From Chryseobacterium sp. GVT01B (lineage in GTDB: Bacteria; Bacteroidota; Bacteroidia; Flavobacteriales; Weeksellaceae): a stretch of DNA of 64,000 nucleotides. The stretch lies in the NCBI RefSeq assembly GCF_019970045.1, contig NZ_JAHXYI010000003.1:434001-498000 (forward strand). The letters run 5' to 3'. Shown piece by piece: positions 7,740 through 19,695 of this stretch. A program made the translations under genes and the position numbers. Position 1 is the stretch's first letter. Each line of letters begins with the position of its first letter. Under the pieces are notes generated by a model. It saw only the letters and a program-made list of their open reading frames with translations, was not told the origin of the DNA and ran no database searches.

Positions 7740-9734
7740 ATGAAACTTAAGTACAGTCTGCTGGCCTTGGCAGCTCCGCTTTTAATGAATGCACAACAAG
7801 TAATGACACCTGAAATTCTTTGGACTTTGAAAAAAGTTGGAGTACAGGCTGTTTCACCGGATCAGGGTTCCCTTATCTATAAAGTAGGACAGGTAGATCT
7901 GAAAATAGAGAAAACAAAAAACGAGAACTATTTTCTTAATGTTCTTAATAATCAGTCTTCCAAAATTGATTTCGGTAAAAAAGCCCTTATTCAATGGGAT
8001 AAAAACGGAATCTATGCTCAGGAAGGTGATAAAATCTATCTTTCTAAAGATGCGGGAAAAAACTGGACAGAATTTTATACCATCGGTGAAGTTGATAATG
8101 TTGTCATTTCTCCGGACGGGAAAAAAATTGCTTTCAGCAAGCAGGTATTGGTTGAAAAAGTAATGGGGAAAGATAAATTCGCTGATACTCCTAAAACGAC
8201 CGCTCAGGTATATACAGATCTGAACCACAGACACTGGGATTATTTCAATGAAGGAAAGTACAACCATGTATTTGTTGTAAATACTTCTGATAAAGCAGAA
8301 TCTGCTAAAGACCTGCTGGAAGGAAAAATGTGGGATTCTCCTCAGAGACCTTTCGGAGGTGCTGAAGATTTTATCTGGAGCTCAGACTCTGCACAGCTTT
8401 TATATGTTACAAAACCTAAAAGTGGAAAAGACTATTCTACAAGCACCAATACAGATATTTTTGCTTACGATTTAGCATCAGGTACAACCAAAAATCTTAC
8501 AGAATCCAACAAAGGATATGATGTAAATCCTAAATTCAGTCCGGATGGAAAATCTTTGATCTGGCAGAGTATGGCCAGAGATGGGTATGAAGCAGATAAG
8601 AATGATGTGAAAATCATGGATTGGAAGTCTGGAAAGACAACTAATCTGACTTCAGGATGGGATGAAAGTGTTTCAGGAGATGTACTATGGGGTGCAGATT
8701 CAAAAACGATCTACTTCACAGCAGCATTCAGAGGAACAAAACAGCTTTTTGCTCTGGATTCAAAATCAGCAAAAGTACAGCAGATTACAAAAGGAGATTT
8801 TGATGTAAACGAAATCTTTACAGATAATAAAACTTCACTTTTAGTAGGAAGAACAGACGTAAACCATGCAACAGAACTATTCTCTGTAAACGTTAAAAAC
8901 GGAGAAATGAAGCAGGTGACTGAAGCTAACAAAGAAACCTATGCTAAGCTGGCTCAGGGGAAATCTGAACTTAAAATGGTGAAAACTTCAGACGGTAAAG
9001 AAATGGGTGTGTGGTTCCATTACCCACCAAACTTTGACCCGAACAAAAAATATCCTACTTTGGTATACTGCCAGGGTGGTCCGCAGTCTGCGCTTACTCA
9101 GTTTTTCAGTGTAAGATGGAACTTTGCTTTAATGACAGCCAACGATTATATCGTGGTAGCTCCAAACAGAAGAGGTATGCCGGGCTGGGGAACAAAATGG
9201 AATGAAGAAATTTCAAGAGACTGGGGTGGACAGCCGATGAGAGATTATCTGGCAGCAACAGATTTTGCAAAAACGTTACCATACGTAGACGGTGACAGGG
9301 TAGCAGCGGTAGGAGCGAGCTACGGAGGATACAGCGTATTTATGCTTGCCGGGATTCATGAAAACAGATTCAAAACTTTCATTGCGCATGATGGATTATT
9401 TGATATGAAATCTTGGTATCTTACTACGGAAGAACTTTGGTTTGCGAACTGGGACCTTGGTTCACCATGGGAAAAGCCACAACCAAAAGCATACACAGAA
9501 TTCAACCCAAGCAATTTCGTAGATAAATGGAATAAACCAATTATGATTGTTCAGGGAGGAATTGATTTCCGTGTTCCTTACGAGCAGGGTCAGGAAGCTT
9601 TCCAGGCTGCAAAATTAAGAGGATTAAAATCTAAACTGGTGTACTTCCCGAACGAAAACCACTGGGTACTTCATCCACAAAACGGATTGGTATGGCAGAG
9701 AGAATTCTTCGATTGGCTGAAGGAAACTTTGTAA
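7740..9734 (+). CDS. Secreted S9 family (prolyl oligopeptidase-type) peptidase
   Basis: 664 aa from the ATG at 7740, which gives a signal peptide MKLKYSLLALAAPLLMNAQQ; the frame is open further upstream but runs into the promoter. Residues ~25-400 form a WD40-like beta-propeller (several VSPDGK, FSPDGK, SSDSAQ blades). The C-terminal alpha/beta-hydrolase has the nucleophile Ser527 in GASYGGY, Asp609 in GGIDFRVP and His641 in NENHW. It likely acts in the periplasm as a dipeptidyl- or acylaminoacyl-peptidase in peptide nutrition. It is monocistronic and closed by a strong terminator. Confidence 0.92.
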   Translation: MKLKYSLLALAAPLLMNAQQVMTPEILWTLKKVGVQAVSPDQGSLIYKVGQVDLKIEKTKNENYFLNVLNNQSSKIDFGKKALIQWDKNGIYAQEGDKIYLSKDAGKNWTEFYTIGEVDNVVISPDGKKIAFSKQVLVEKVMGKDKFADTPKTTAQVYTDLNHRHWDYFNEGKYNHVFVVNTSDKAESAKDLLEGKMWDSPQRPFGGAEDFIWSSDSAQLLYVTKPKSGKDYSTSTNTDIFAYDLASGTTKNLTESNKGYDVNPKFSPDGKSLIWQSMARDGYEADKNDVKIMDWKSGKTTNLTSGWDESVSGDVLWGADSKTIYFTAAFRGTKQLFALDSKSAKVQQITKGDFDVNEIFTDNKTSLLVGRTDVNHATELFSVNVKNGEMKQVTEANKETYAKLAQGKSELKMVKTSDGKEMGVWFHYPPNFDPNKKYPTLVYCQGGPQSALTQFFSVRWNFALMTANDYIVVAPNRRGMPGWGTKWNEEISRDWGGQPMRDYLAATDFAKTLPYVDGDRVAAVGASYGGYSVFMLAGIHENRFKTFIAHDGLFDMKSWYLTTEELWFANWDLGSPWEKPQPKAYTEFNPSNFVDKWNKPIMIVQGGIDFRVPYEQGQEAFQAAKLRGLKSKLVYFPNENHWVLHPQNGLVWQREFFDWLKETL

Positions 9735-9760
9735 GATCAACAAAAATAAAATATCAATAG

Positions 9761-9787
9761 AAACGGGCTTTTAGCCCGTTTTTTTAT
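9761..9787 (+). terminator. Intrinsic terminator of the S9 peptidase gene
   Basis: AAACGGGCTT pairs with the run TTAGCCCGTTT and is followed by a T stretch, 27 bases after the stop codon. Confidence 0.9.
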
Positions 9788-9840
9788 GATTAAAGATTCC
9801 GATGGCTTTAGCCAAAATTTAAATAAACGAAATTAAATTC

Positions 9841-10010
9841 AGGCTATTGGAAGCTGGAAGAGGGAGGCTGGAAGTTGCTATTAATCTTAACATTTATAGA
9901 GGTTGCCATCAATTAATAATATCACTGTTTAAAAAGATGAGAATACGGACAACCCGTTTTTCATAACCTCAATAACTTCCTTCTTCAAGCTCCCAGCTTC
10001 CAGCCAGATT
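9841..10010. repeat. Imperfect inverted pair of AGCTGGAAG-type repeats
   Basis: Left: ttggaagctggaagagggag plus gctggaagttgctatt (9847-9883). Right, inverted: aataacttccttcttcaagc plus tcccagcttccagcc (9970-10005). A related copy lies at 58516-58556. The 300-base gap between the S9 peptidase and the glycosylase holds this pair and no gene. Confidence 0.6.
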
Positions 10011-10037
10011 AAATAAATTAAATCTCTATATTTGAAT

Positions 10038-10529
10038 ATGCAAAACCGGATTTCTTCATTTTTACCCCTTATTGATACTCAGTCACAAATTATCATTTTA
10101 GGATCGATTCCCGGAGTTAAATCACTTGAAAAACAGCAGTACTATGCACATCCTCAGAACAAATTCTGGAAAATCATCTTTGAATTGCTGAACGAAGAAT
10201 TTACTGAAGATTATACTCAAAGAATCGAAACATTGAAGAAACATCATATTGCCCTTTGGGATGTCATTGATTCCTGCGAACGGAAAGGTAGCCTTGATTC
10301 TGAAATCAGAAATGAAGAAGCCAACCAGATCGCTGAACTGCTCGAAGAACACCCGAATGTCAGAGCCATTTTCTGTAACGGAGGAAAATCTTATAAAAAT
10401 TTACAAAAACTGTTAGGGAAAAATTATAAACTACCCATTTTTCTATTGCCTTCTACGAGCCCGCTTCATACGGTTTCCTTTGAAAAAAAATTGGAAGAAT
10501 GGAAGAAGGTACTGGAGTTTTTGAGATGA
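10038..10529 (+). CDS. DNA-deoxyinosine (hypoxanthine-DNA) glycosylase, UDG superfamily
   Basis: 163 aa. The motif IIILGSIPGVKSLEKQQYYA followed by HPQNKFWKI is the signature of UDG family 6 (hypoxanthine-DNA glycosylase). The C-terminal PSTSPLHT is the second UDG motif. It excises deaminated adenine from DNA to start base-excision repair. The start is the ATG at 10038; an in-frame TTG six bases earlier belongs to a -7-like TATATTTG (10027-10034) that nearly abuts the start codon. It stands alone. Confidence 0.88.
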   Translation: MQNRISSFLPLIDTQSQIIILGSIPGVKSLEKQQYYAHPQNKFWKIIFELLNEEFTEDYTQRIETLKKHHIALWDVIDSCERKGSLDSEIRNEEANQIAELLEEHPNVRAIFCNGGKSYKNLQKLLGKNYKLPIFLLPSTSPLHTVSFEKKLEEWKKVLEFLR

Positions 10530-10600
10530 GTTTCGTGGTCGGGCTCGTGAGTTTGAGGGTTTGAGAGTTGAAGAGGTTTTAGAAAGTTTGAATAAAAGCA

Positions 10601-10677
10601 TAGATTCCTACGGAATGACAAACAGAGCGCCTTATTTATCATTTATCCGTATACTTTGTCATTCCGTAGGAATCTTA
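10601..10677. repeat. Type A palindromic repeat (copy 3)
   Basis: tagattcctacggaatgaca (10601-10620) is inverted as tttgtcattccgtaggaatc (10655-10674). It sits between the convergent ends of the glycosylase gene and the amino-sugar operon, like copy 1. The stretch before it (10536-10575) holds gtgagtttgagggtttgaga, a G/T-rich repeat related to one at 20905-20990. Confidence 0.85.
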
Positions 10678-10713
10678 ATTTTGTATGTAATTCTTAGAAT
10701 CCTAAAGGTAAAA

Positions 10714-11738
10714 TCATTCACTTCCCAAATATGCTCTCAGTCCTTTCAACAATTCTAACTGATTTTTTGTCCTGTCTAGATTATGCTCTGGATATTTCGT
10801 AGAATAATAAATACTCCCGTTCAGATAATCGGTTAAAAAACGAAGCTCCTGAATATAAATGGCGACCTGTGCAGCATACTCGAGATTATCAGATTCTTCC
10901 GGAGTCAGTTTTTCTTTCAGATAAAATAAGAATCCTTCTTTTACAACCTTATACATTTCAGGGTTGAAATTGTTTTGGGCACTGCCATCATCTTCATTCG
11001 TTGTATTGGTATAAGATTGGATCATGGTTCCAAAATCATACAAAATAGTAGAAATCATCATCGTATCCAGATCAATAACTGCTAAAGGACGATGACTTTG
11101 ATCAAAAAGAATGTTACTGATTTTTACATCTGCATGGATGATTCTTTTAGGAATCCGATTGTTTTTTTCCATTTCGATCCATCGATCAGGTAAAGACAGA
11201 AGCTGGTTAGTGATTTCTATTTCAACTTTTGCATTTTCTTTTAAATGAGGAGCAGCATTCTTTAATGAGTTTTTATAATCTGCAATCCTTTTCTCAAAAT
11301 TTAAAAAATTGGGAAGTGTATCTTCAATAGCAGGCAATTTTTCATTATTTACGGTGGTAAGGAAATAACTGAAGGTCTTTGCTGCTTCAAAAGCCGTCTG
11401 CAATGAGGGAGCGGTAAGAAAAGTAGTACTGTTTTCTACGAAACTCAGCATGCGCCATGGATCATCATTGGCATCTTTTACCAAAAGTTTATTGGTAAGA
11501 GAAGGAATTGGCTCTATGATTTGAAACTGATAGTCATTTGACTTCAGAAGTTCATTAATTATTAAATGATTGCTGACAATGGCTTCCGGCCGTTTGAAGA
11601 CATGATTGTTGATTTTTTGTAAGATAAACTTCTTTCCCTGATCTTTATTTTCCAACAGATAGGTTGTATTGATCAGTCCGTCAGTAATAGGAGTAAGATC
11701 ATAATGATCTGTACCAATAAATTGAATGACAATATCGT

Positions 11739-11748
<10 letters not shown>
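10714..11748 (-). CDS. NahK-like sugar 1-kinase (APH fold)
   Basis: 344 aa, aminoglycoside-phosphotransferase fold. The catalytic loop is HADVKISN (His205, Asp207, Asn212) and the metal-binding strand is AVIDLDTMM (Asp226, Asp228). The VIDLDT form is shared with bifidobacterial N-acetylhexosamine 1-kinase NahK (from memory). GLINTTYLLEN near residue 24 is the nucleotide loop. It would convert GalNAc or GlcNAc to the 1-phosphate. It is the last gene of a three-gene operon and overlaps the nucleotidyltransferase gene by 10 bases. It could also be a kinase for another sugar; substrate choice is inferred from context. Confidence 0.82.
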
Positions 11749-14040
<2,292 letters not shown>

Positions 14041-14276
14041 CTATTTTTTTCCTAAATATATTAAAACTTTTGTAAATCCCGATGGGGTGATGGATATTAA
14101 GTGGGGAGGGTTTATGAGTTACGGGATGCGGAATGCGAGTTAGAAGGTTTTAGGGTAAGAGTTTTTGTGAGTAAGAGCGTTGAAATTGTAGGAATCTAGA
14201 TATTGTACTTAATCTTTGGGAAAAAACTCTGGAGACTTCTCCGCAATTTCATCCTTTTGCCCTTTCACCTAAAAAC

Positions 14277-15812
14277 CTACTGATTAATCCACGCCTTTCT
14301 TAAAGCCAGTTGCTTTGAATCCGGGTTGGGAAAAGAGGTTACTTTTCCGGTGGCTTCATCATAGTTAAAACCTGCTTTTTCAAGATATTCTTTTAAAGGA
14401 ATGGGCTGGGTGCCTTCTACAAAATCTCTGAAAAATGTACGTATTTCCGGATAGGTTATTTTGGTAATTTCATCAAAAAGCTCATCATCATTAAAATATT
14501 TGCCCGATCCGTATTTTTTCATAAGCATCTGCATCATATCCTGAGTTCCTGTTTTTCCGTTTGATAGTTCTCTTAGTCGTATATCTAAACATAGTCCAAG
14601 CAATGCTCCTTTCATATAAAAATTCATATACTGATCCTGTCTTTCCATGGAGTTTTTACTCAGTTCCGTGAGAGAAAATTTGTTGTCAAACTCTTTCATG
14701 CCATGTATCTTTTCTTCCAGGCTCTTTTCAAAATCTTCCAGACTGATCATTTTTTGTTTGACAGGCATATGGATCGTAGCATATTCTGTCATTCCCTCAT
14801 ACAGCCAAAGATGTTTAGACATAACAGGATTCAGGAAATCATAATGCTGAATTTCTCCCGAATGGATGTTGAGCGGTGTAACGACATGGAAAAACTCATG
14901 AGAAGCAACCCTATTTAAAGCATGCGGAATAAATTTCATATCTCCGGAACGGTACAGGCAGACTGTAGAGTGGGAATGTTCCAGACCATCACCCAGATAT
15001 CCATTCTCATTGGAAGATTCATAATAAATCAGAAAAGCATATTTTTTGACCGGTAATGTTCCGCCAAGATAAGCCTGCTGATTTTTAAGAATGTTTTCTA
15101 TTTCGTGGGCAATCGTTTTGGAATAATGCCTTTCCTTTTTGCTGTAGAATGATACAAGCACTTTGGTCTGACCTATTTTGAGCCACGTGGTATCCGGAAC
15201 GGAATATAAAACAGGAGAATCTACCAGTTCGCGGTAATCCTTTGCCCAAACCATATCCGTGTTTTTATTTTTCTGTTTGTAATCTAAAGCAGAGGAAGCA
15301 TAGAAAGCCTTATTTTTTGTAACGGTAATCTGATAAGGAATATCTTTCAATTCTTCAAAATATCCAACTAAAGAATTATAGTTGATGACAAAAACACTGT
15401 CTTTTATAAACATGCTGCCGGCAGATCTGGCCTCATTGGATTCTTTTTCCAAAGAGTCCCATCCGTCAGCTACCTGATAAGATATTTTCTTTACCCGGCT
15501 AAGATCATGTACCATCCAGCTGTTTTTGTCCAACCGTTCAGTTAAGACTTTCTTACCGTTTTTATCAGTGGCTGTGAAATCAGAAATGTATTGTCCGAAA
15601 TTCATAGCCTGATAAAATCCGGGAACCAGTTTAGGGATAATAAACTTACCCTGTTTAAGACTGTTCCTTGGGGGAGCAAAAGAAACCCGGACTTCATCAT
15701 TGGACATATGAAGAAGATCTATATTGTATTCGTAATTATTTTTTGATGTTTGGGCTATAATTATATCAGGAATTATAACGATCAGAAAAAATAGCTTTAT
15801 AATAGTATTCAT
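14277..15812 (-). CDS. Secreted M61 family metallopeptidase
   Basis: 511 aa with a signal peptide ending near IIIAQTS. The zinc motif is HEFFH (His305, Glu306, His309), followed by LWLYEGMTEY with the third ligand probably Glu339. This is the M61 glycyl-aminopeptidase pattern. The C-terminal PDZ domain of many M61 enzymes is not seen, so this is the shorter form. It probably degrades peptides in the periplasm. The gene lies 55 bases after the AIM24 gene on the same strand and may be cotranscribed with it. The 236 bases between it and the GH109 operon hold only G/T-rich repeat remnants (14104-14180). Confidence 0.88.
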   Translation of the reverse strand: MNTIIKLFFLIVIIPDIIIAQTSKNNYEYNIDLLHMSNDEVRVSFAPPRNSLKQGKFIIPKLVPGFYQAMNFGQYISDFTATDKNGKKVLTERLDKNSWMVHDLSRVKKISYQVADGWDSLEKESNEARSAGSMFIKDSVFVINYNSLVGYFEELKDIPYQITVTKNKAFYASSALDYKQKNKNTDMVWAKDYRELVDSPVLYSVPDTTWLKIGQTKVLVSFYSKKERHYSKTIAHEIENILKNQQAYLGGTLPVKKYAFLIYYESSNENGYLGDGLEHSHSTVCLYRSGDMKFIPHALNRVASHEFFHVVTPLNIHSGEIQHYDFLNPVMSKHLWLYEGMTEYATIHMPVKQKMISLEDFEKSLEEKIHGMKEFDNKFSLTELSKNSMERQDQYMNFYMKGALLGLCLDIRLRELSNGKTGTQDMMQMLMKKYGSGKYFNDDELFDEITKITYPEIRTFFRDFVEGTQPIPLKEYLEKAGFNYDEATGKVTSFPNPDSKQLALRKAWINQ

Positions 15813-15867
15813 TGCTATTGCTTTAAGTACTACGAAAATACAAAATTACCTCTAGGATTTACGGACT

Positions 15868-16560
15868 TTATTTTTCCATATAATAAACTTCTTCGTAAGG
15901 TTGGATCAATACCCATCCGTGGCCTGAAAACTTCATCTGAAACTCTTCGCCGCTTCCTCTTCCGATAAGGCTTTTAAAAGAAACATTTGTTTTAAGTTCC
16001 GGGCTCAGATTTCCGGACCATGCAACAGTAGCATTAGGATCAGTGAAAACAGGTGTATCAGGAGTTACCAGTAATGTCAATGGATCTCCGTGGGTGGTAA
16101 TCGCAATATGTCCCGTTCCTGAAAGTTTCACCTGGAAAAGTCCGCCGGACATCATTCCTGCAATACTCTTCAGCATGGTAATATCGCTGTTTACGGTTTG
16201 TTCGTGAGCAAGAATATCATTTCCGTTCACACATACGGATTCATTATTCAGATAAAGGATACGGACTTTTTTTCCGGAATCTGCTACATACAACTTTCCG
16301 GTTCCTTCTGCTTTCATTAGCTTACTTCCTTCACCACTGATTGCTTTTTTAAGGAGATTTCCAATTCCTCCGGCCAGCATTCCCTGTCTTTCAAAATTGA
16401 TATTTCCCACATAGCTTACCATACTTCCTTTTTTGGTCCATACCGCCTGGTTATTAAGGTTGATTTCCAGAAGATGTTTGGTTTCCAGCTCAAAATAATC
16501 TCTTTGCTGTGGATTCTCTTTTGTTTCGTTGATAAATGCTTCAATTGAATATTTACTCAT
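15868..16560 (-). CDS. AIM24 family protein
   Basis: 230 aa, soluble. The motifs VWTKKGSMVSYVGNINFE, GEGSKLMKAEGTGKLYVAD, LFQVKLSGTGHIAITTHG and a glycine-rich GRGSGEEFQMKFSGHGWVLI are the repeated beta-strand pattern of PF01987. The family includes mitochondrial AIM24, but its bacterial function is not established. It starts 27 bases after the upstream unknown gene and is probably in the same operon. Confidence 0.9.
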   Translation of the reverse strand: MSKYSIEAFINETKENPQQRDYFELETKHLLEINLNNQAVWTKKGSMVSYVGNINFERQGMLAGGIGNLLKKAISGEGSKLMKAEGTGKLYVADSGKKVRILYLNNESVCVNGNDILAHEQTVNSDITMLKSIAGMMSGGLFQVKLSGTGHIAITTHGDPLTLLVTPDTPVFTDPNATVAWSGNLSPELKTNVSFKSLIGRGSGEEFQMKFSGHGWVLIQPYEEVYYMEK

Positions 16561-16587
16561 AATGATAATTTTTTTGATTGGTTGTTC

Positions 16588-17313
16588 TTATGCGTTTATC
16601 GATTTGATTTTATTTAATTTATATTCTCTTTTATTACTTTTCGGATTCAGATCTACAAATTCATACTCTTCAAAATTGGCAAGCCTGGCTTTGAACATTT
16701 TAGTTGCTTTTTCTGGTGACCAGGTTTTAGGATAATGAAAACCTTCAAATTCAACATTGAAAATCTCTGCTTTGAAATCATGGGAAAACTCATCATCACC
16801 TGCATAGGTCAATGCTATTTTGCCGGTCCATGTAATATCATACCGATTATTATCTTTTTTTGAAAAACTGATCTGATGGCCTGCACAGCTGTCATGCCCA
16901 AGCAGATAAATATTGAACGCCAGATCATCATCATCAAAATGTTGTTCAGACGGAAGATCGTTGCTGAAAAGATCATTTTTAATAACAGTATCAAAATCCA
17001 GTTTTTCATCAAGGATATTAATTCTGATTCCTCTCTGCTCACCCCAGTAATTTGATGACAGTGTACAGGTATGGTAATTTCCCCATACGATTTTGGAGTC
17101 CCAGTCAGGCAGATCTTTGTCTTCTTCCTCACTGTTTTCGTCATCATTTGCGTAATAATTTTCAGTTTTTAAATGAAAATCAAACCAGATAAACCCATAC
17201 TCATCAATCCGTCCGCTCCAGTTGAATGTGACGATTTTATGACCGTCAGGATAGGGATTATTAAGGAAGTATATTTTGCTTACTGGCTCCATGCTGAATT
17301 TTAATTTTTCCAA
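16588..17313 (-). CDS. Hypothetical acidic protein, 241 aa
   Basis: No signal peptide or membrane segment. It is rich in Asp, Glu, Trp and Tyr, with an acidic loop (NDDENSEEEDKDLPDWDSK) and repeated strand-like segments (RIDEYGFIWFDFHLK, RYDITWTGKIALTY). It looks like a beta-rich soluble protein, and I do not recognise the family. It leads the putative operon with the AIM24 and M61 genes and is divergent from queA, with 154 bases between. Confidence 0.7.
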   Translation of the reverse strand: MEKLKFSMEPVSKIYFLNNPYPDGHKIVTFNWSGRIDEYGFIWFDFHLKTENYYANDDENSEEEDKDLPDWDSKIVWGNYHTCTLSSNYWGEQRGIRINILDEKLDFDTVIKNDLFSNDLPSEQHFDDDDLAFNIYLLGHDSCAGHQISFSKKDNNRYDITWTGKIALTYAGDDEFSHDFKAEIFNVEFEGFHYPKTWSPEKATKMFKARLANFEEYEFVDLNPKSNKREYKLNKIKSINA

Positions 17314-17380
17314 AAATAGAACTTTTTAAGCTTAAAAATCCCCGTAAAATCACGGTTTTATATTTCATTGTAAATAATAC

Positions 17381-17412
17381 TTGACAAAGGGGTGTTCAAT
17401 GTCGTATATTTG
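17381..17412 (+). promoter_or_regulatory. Promoter of queA (TTG - 21 bp - TATATTTG)
   Basis: TTG at 17381-17383 and TATATTTG at 17405-17412 match both halves of the Bacteroidota housekeeping consensus, with 21 bases between. The ATG of queA follows 55 bases later. It is the clearest promoter in the window. Confidence 0.8.
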
Positions 17413-17467
17413 CACTCCGAAAATTACACCTTGTAATTATAATAATTTTTAAACCGTAATTTAAAAA

Positions 17468-18517
17468 ATGAAAACATCAGATTTTAATTTTGATCTTCCT
17501 GCGGAATTATTAGCAGAACACCCATCAGAGCACAGAGACGAGGCCAGATTAATGGTACTTGATAGAAAAACACAAACTATCGAGCACAAATTATTCAAGG
17601 ATGTAGTGGATTATTTTGATGAGGATGATTTGTTTATCTTCAATAATACAAAAGTTTTTCCTGCTCGTCTTTACGGAAATAAAGAAAAAACAGGTGCTAA
17701 AATTGAAGTTTTCTTATTAAGAGAGCTTGATAAAGAAACCAGAGTTTGGGATGTTTTGGTAGATCCGGCAAGAAAAATCAGAATTGGTAACAAATTATTC
17801 TTCACTGAAGATGAATCTTTGGTAGCGGAAGTTATTGATAACACCACTTCAAGAGGAAGAACATTAAGATTCTTATTCGATGGTTCTTACGACGAATTCA
17901 GAACGAAATTAAAAGAATTGGGAGAAACTCCACTTCCAAAGTATATCAAAAGAGCAGTAGAGCCGGAAGATGCAGAAAGATACCAGACGATCTATGCTAA
18001 AATAGAAGGAGCTGTTGCTGCACCTACGGCTGGTCTTCACTTCTCCAAGCATTTGATGAAGAGATTAGAGATCAAAGGAATCAATTTTGCTGAAGTAACA
18101 CTTCACGTAGGATTGGGAACTTTCAACCCAATTGAGGTAGAAGATCTTTCTAAGCACAAAATGGAATCTGAAGAGATCATCATCGATGAAAAAAATGCTG
18201 ACCTTATCAACAGAGCGGTAGAATCTCACAGAAGAGTTTGTGCGGTAGGTACTACAACAATGAGAGCATTGGAAACTTCTGTTTCTTCAAACAAAAAGAT
18301 TTCTGCTTTCAACGGATGGACCAATAAATTCATTTATCCGCCTCACGATTTTGGAGTAGCTACTTCAATGATCACAAACTTCCACACACCGAAGTCTACA
18401 CTGCTTATGATGATTGCAGCATTTGCCGGAAAAGATTTCGTAATGCAAGCTTATGAAGAAGCTGTAAGAGAAAAGTATAAATTCTATTCTTACGGTGACG
18501 CAATGTTAATTCTATAA
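17468..18517 (+). CDS. queA: S-adenosylmethionine:tRNA ribosyltransferase-isomerase
   Basis: 349 aa, the full family length. The start [20 protein letters not shown], the motif [13 protein letters not shown], the [10 protein letters not shown] block and the HVGLGTFNP motif identify QueA. It transfers and rearranges the ribosyl part of SAM onto 7-aminomethyl-7-deazaguanine in tRNA to make epoxyqueuosine. It has its own consensus promoter and is followed by rlmN, another RNA-modification gene, with a hairpin repeat in between. Confidence 0.97.
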   Translation: MKTSDFNFDLPAELLAEHPSEHRDEARLMVLDRKTQTIEHKLFKDVVDYFDEDDLFIFNNTKVFPARLYGNKEKTGAKIEVFLLRELDKETRVWDVLVDPARKIRIGNKLFFTEDESLVAEVIDNTTSRGRTLRFLFDGSYDEFRTKLKELGETPLPKYIKRAVEPEDAERYQTIYAKIEGAVAAPTAGLHFSKHLMKRLEIKGINFAEVTLHVGLGTFNPIEVEDLSKHKMESEEIIIDEKNADLINRAVESHRRVCAVGTTTMRALETSVSSNKKISAFNGWTNKFIYPPHDFGVATSMITNFHTPKSTLLMMIAAFAGKDFVMQAYEEAVREKYKFYSYGDAMLIL

Positions 18518-18534
18518 AAAAGATAATAGGTAAA

Positions 18535-18570
18535 AGGTGGCAGGTAGCAGTTATCCGCCACCTGCTACCT
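18535..18570. repeat. Hairpin repeat between queA and rlmN
   Basis: aggtggcaggtagcag (18535-18550) is inverted as cgccacctgctacct (18556-18570), giving a stem of about 14 pairs with two wobble positions. No T run follows, so it is more a repeat or RNA-structure element than a terminator. Confidence 0.65.
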
Positions 18571-18588
18571 ATAATCTACAACCTTACA

Positions 18589-19623
18589 ATGAAAGATATC
18601 CGTATATTATCACTGGACCAGCTTAAAGATTACTTTGAGTCTTTAGGAGAAAAACCGTTTCGTGCGAAACAGGTCTATGACTGGCTATGGAGTAAAAACC
18701 TCCATTCGATAGATGAAATGACGAATCTTTCGAAATCTCTTCGTGAAAAAATTTCCGAAGAATATACAATTAACCCTGTTTCCGTAGATCTTCTTCAAAA
18801 AAGTACTGACGGAACCATCAAAAACGGAGTGAAACTTCATGACGGGCTGATGGTGGAATCTGTTCTTATTCCTACAGAAACAAGAACCACAGCCTGTGTA
18901 TCTTCGCAGGTAGGATGCTCACTAAACTGCGAATTCTGTGCTACAGCAAAACTGAAAAGGATGAGAAACCTTGAAGTAGCTGAAATTGTAGATCAGGTAG
19001 CCCTGATTGACAGCCAGAGCAGAATGTACTTCGAGAGACCGCTTTCCAATATCGTATTTATGGGAATGGGAGAGCCTATGATGAATTACAAAAACGTAGT
19101 GGAAGCCATCAGAAAAATTACCCAACCGGAAGGATTGGGAATGTCTCCAAGAAGAATTACCGTTTCTACATCCGGTATTCCAAAGATGATCAAAATGCTT
19201 GCTGATGACGAACTGCGTGTGAAACTGGCTTTATCCCTTCACTCAGCTATCGAATCCAAACGTAACGAGATCATGCCTTTCTCTGACAAATTTCCGTTGA
19301 CAGATATTATGGAGGCCCTTCAGTACTGGTATCAAAAGACAGGTTCTGTCATTACTTTTGAATACTGTGTATGGAAAGGAATCAATGATGGAGATGAAGA
19401 TATTAAAGCTTTAATCAAATACTGCAAACAGGTTCCTTCAAAAGTAAACCTTATTCAATATAATCCGATTGGTGACGGAAAGTATGACCAATGCAACAAA
19501 CAGGCGGAAGAAAATTACATCCGTCAGCTTGAAAATGCAGGCGTTACTGTAATGGTCAGAAGAAGCCGTGGAGGTGATATTGATGCCGCTTGCGGGCAAT
19601 TGGCCAACAAAGCAACGGATTAA
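18589..19623 (+). CDS. rlmN: 23S rRNA (adenine2503-C2)/tRNA methyltransferase, radical SAM
   Basis: 344 aa. The radical-SAM cluster motif is C110-SLN-C114-EF-C117. GMGEPMMNY, SLHSA and the C-terminal RRSRGGDIDAACGQLA, with the methyl-accepting cysteine, identify RlmN. It methylates C2 of A2503 in 23S rRNA and A37 of some tRNAs. It follows queA by 71 bases, and the two probably form a loose RNA-modification unit. Confidence 0.97.
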   Translation: MKDIRILSLDQLKDYFESLGEKPFRAKQVYDWLWSKNLHSIDEMTNLSKSLREKISEEYTINPVSVDLLQKSTDGTIKNGVKLHDGLMVESVLIPTETRTTACVSSQVGCSLNCEFCATAKLKRMRNLEVAEIVDQVALIDSQSRMYFERPLSNIVFMGMGEPMMNYKNVVEAIRKITQPEGLGMSPRRITVSTSGIPKMIKMLADDELRVKLALSLHSAIESKRNEIMPFSDKFPLTDIMEALQYWYQKTGSVITFEYCVWKGINDGDEDIKALIKYCKQVPSKVNLIQYNPIGDGKYDQCNKQAEENYIRQLENAGVTVMVRRSRGGDIDAACGQLANKATD

Positions 19624-19695
19624 AATTTCCTTAAAAAAAATCAAAAATTCCTTAAAAAAAGGTTAAAACCCTACCTTTGCACAAATTATTTTGTG

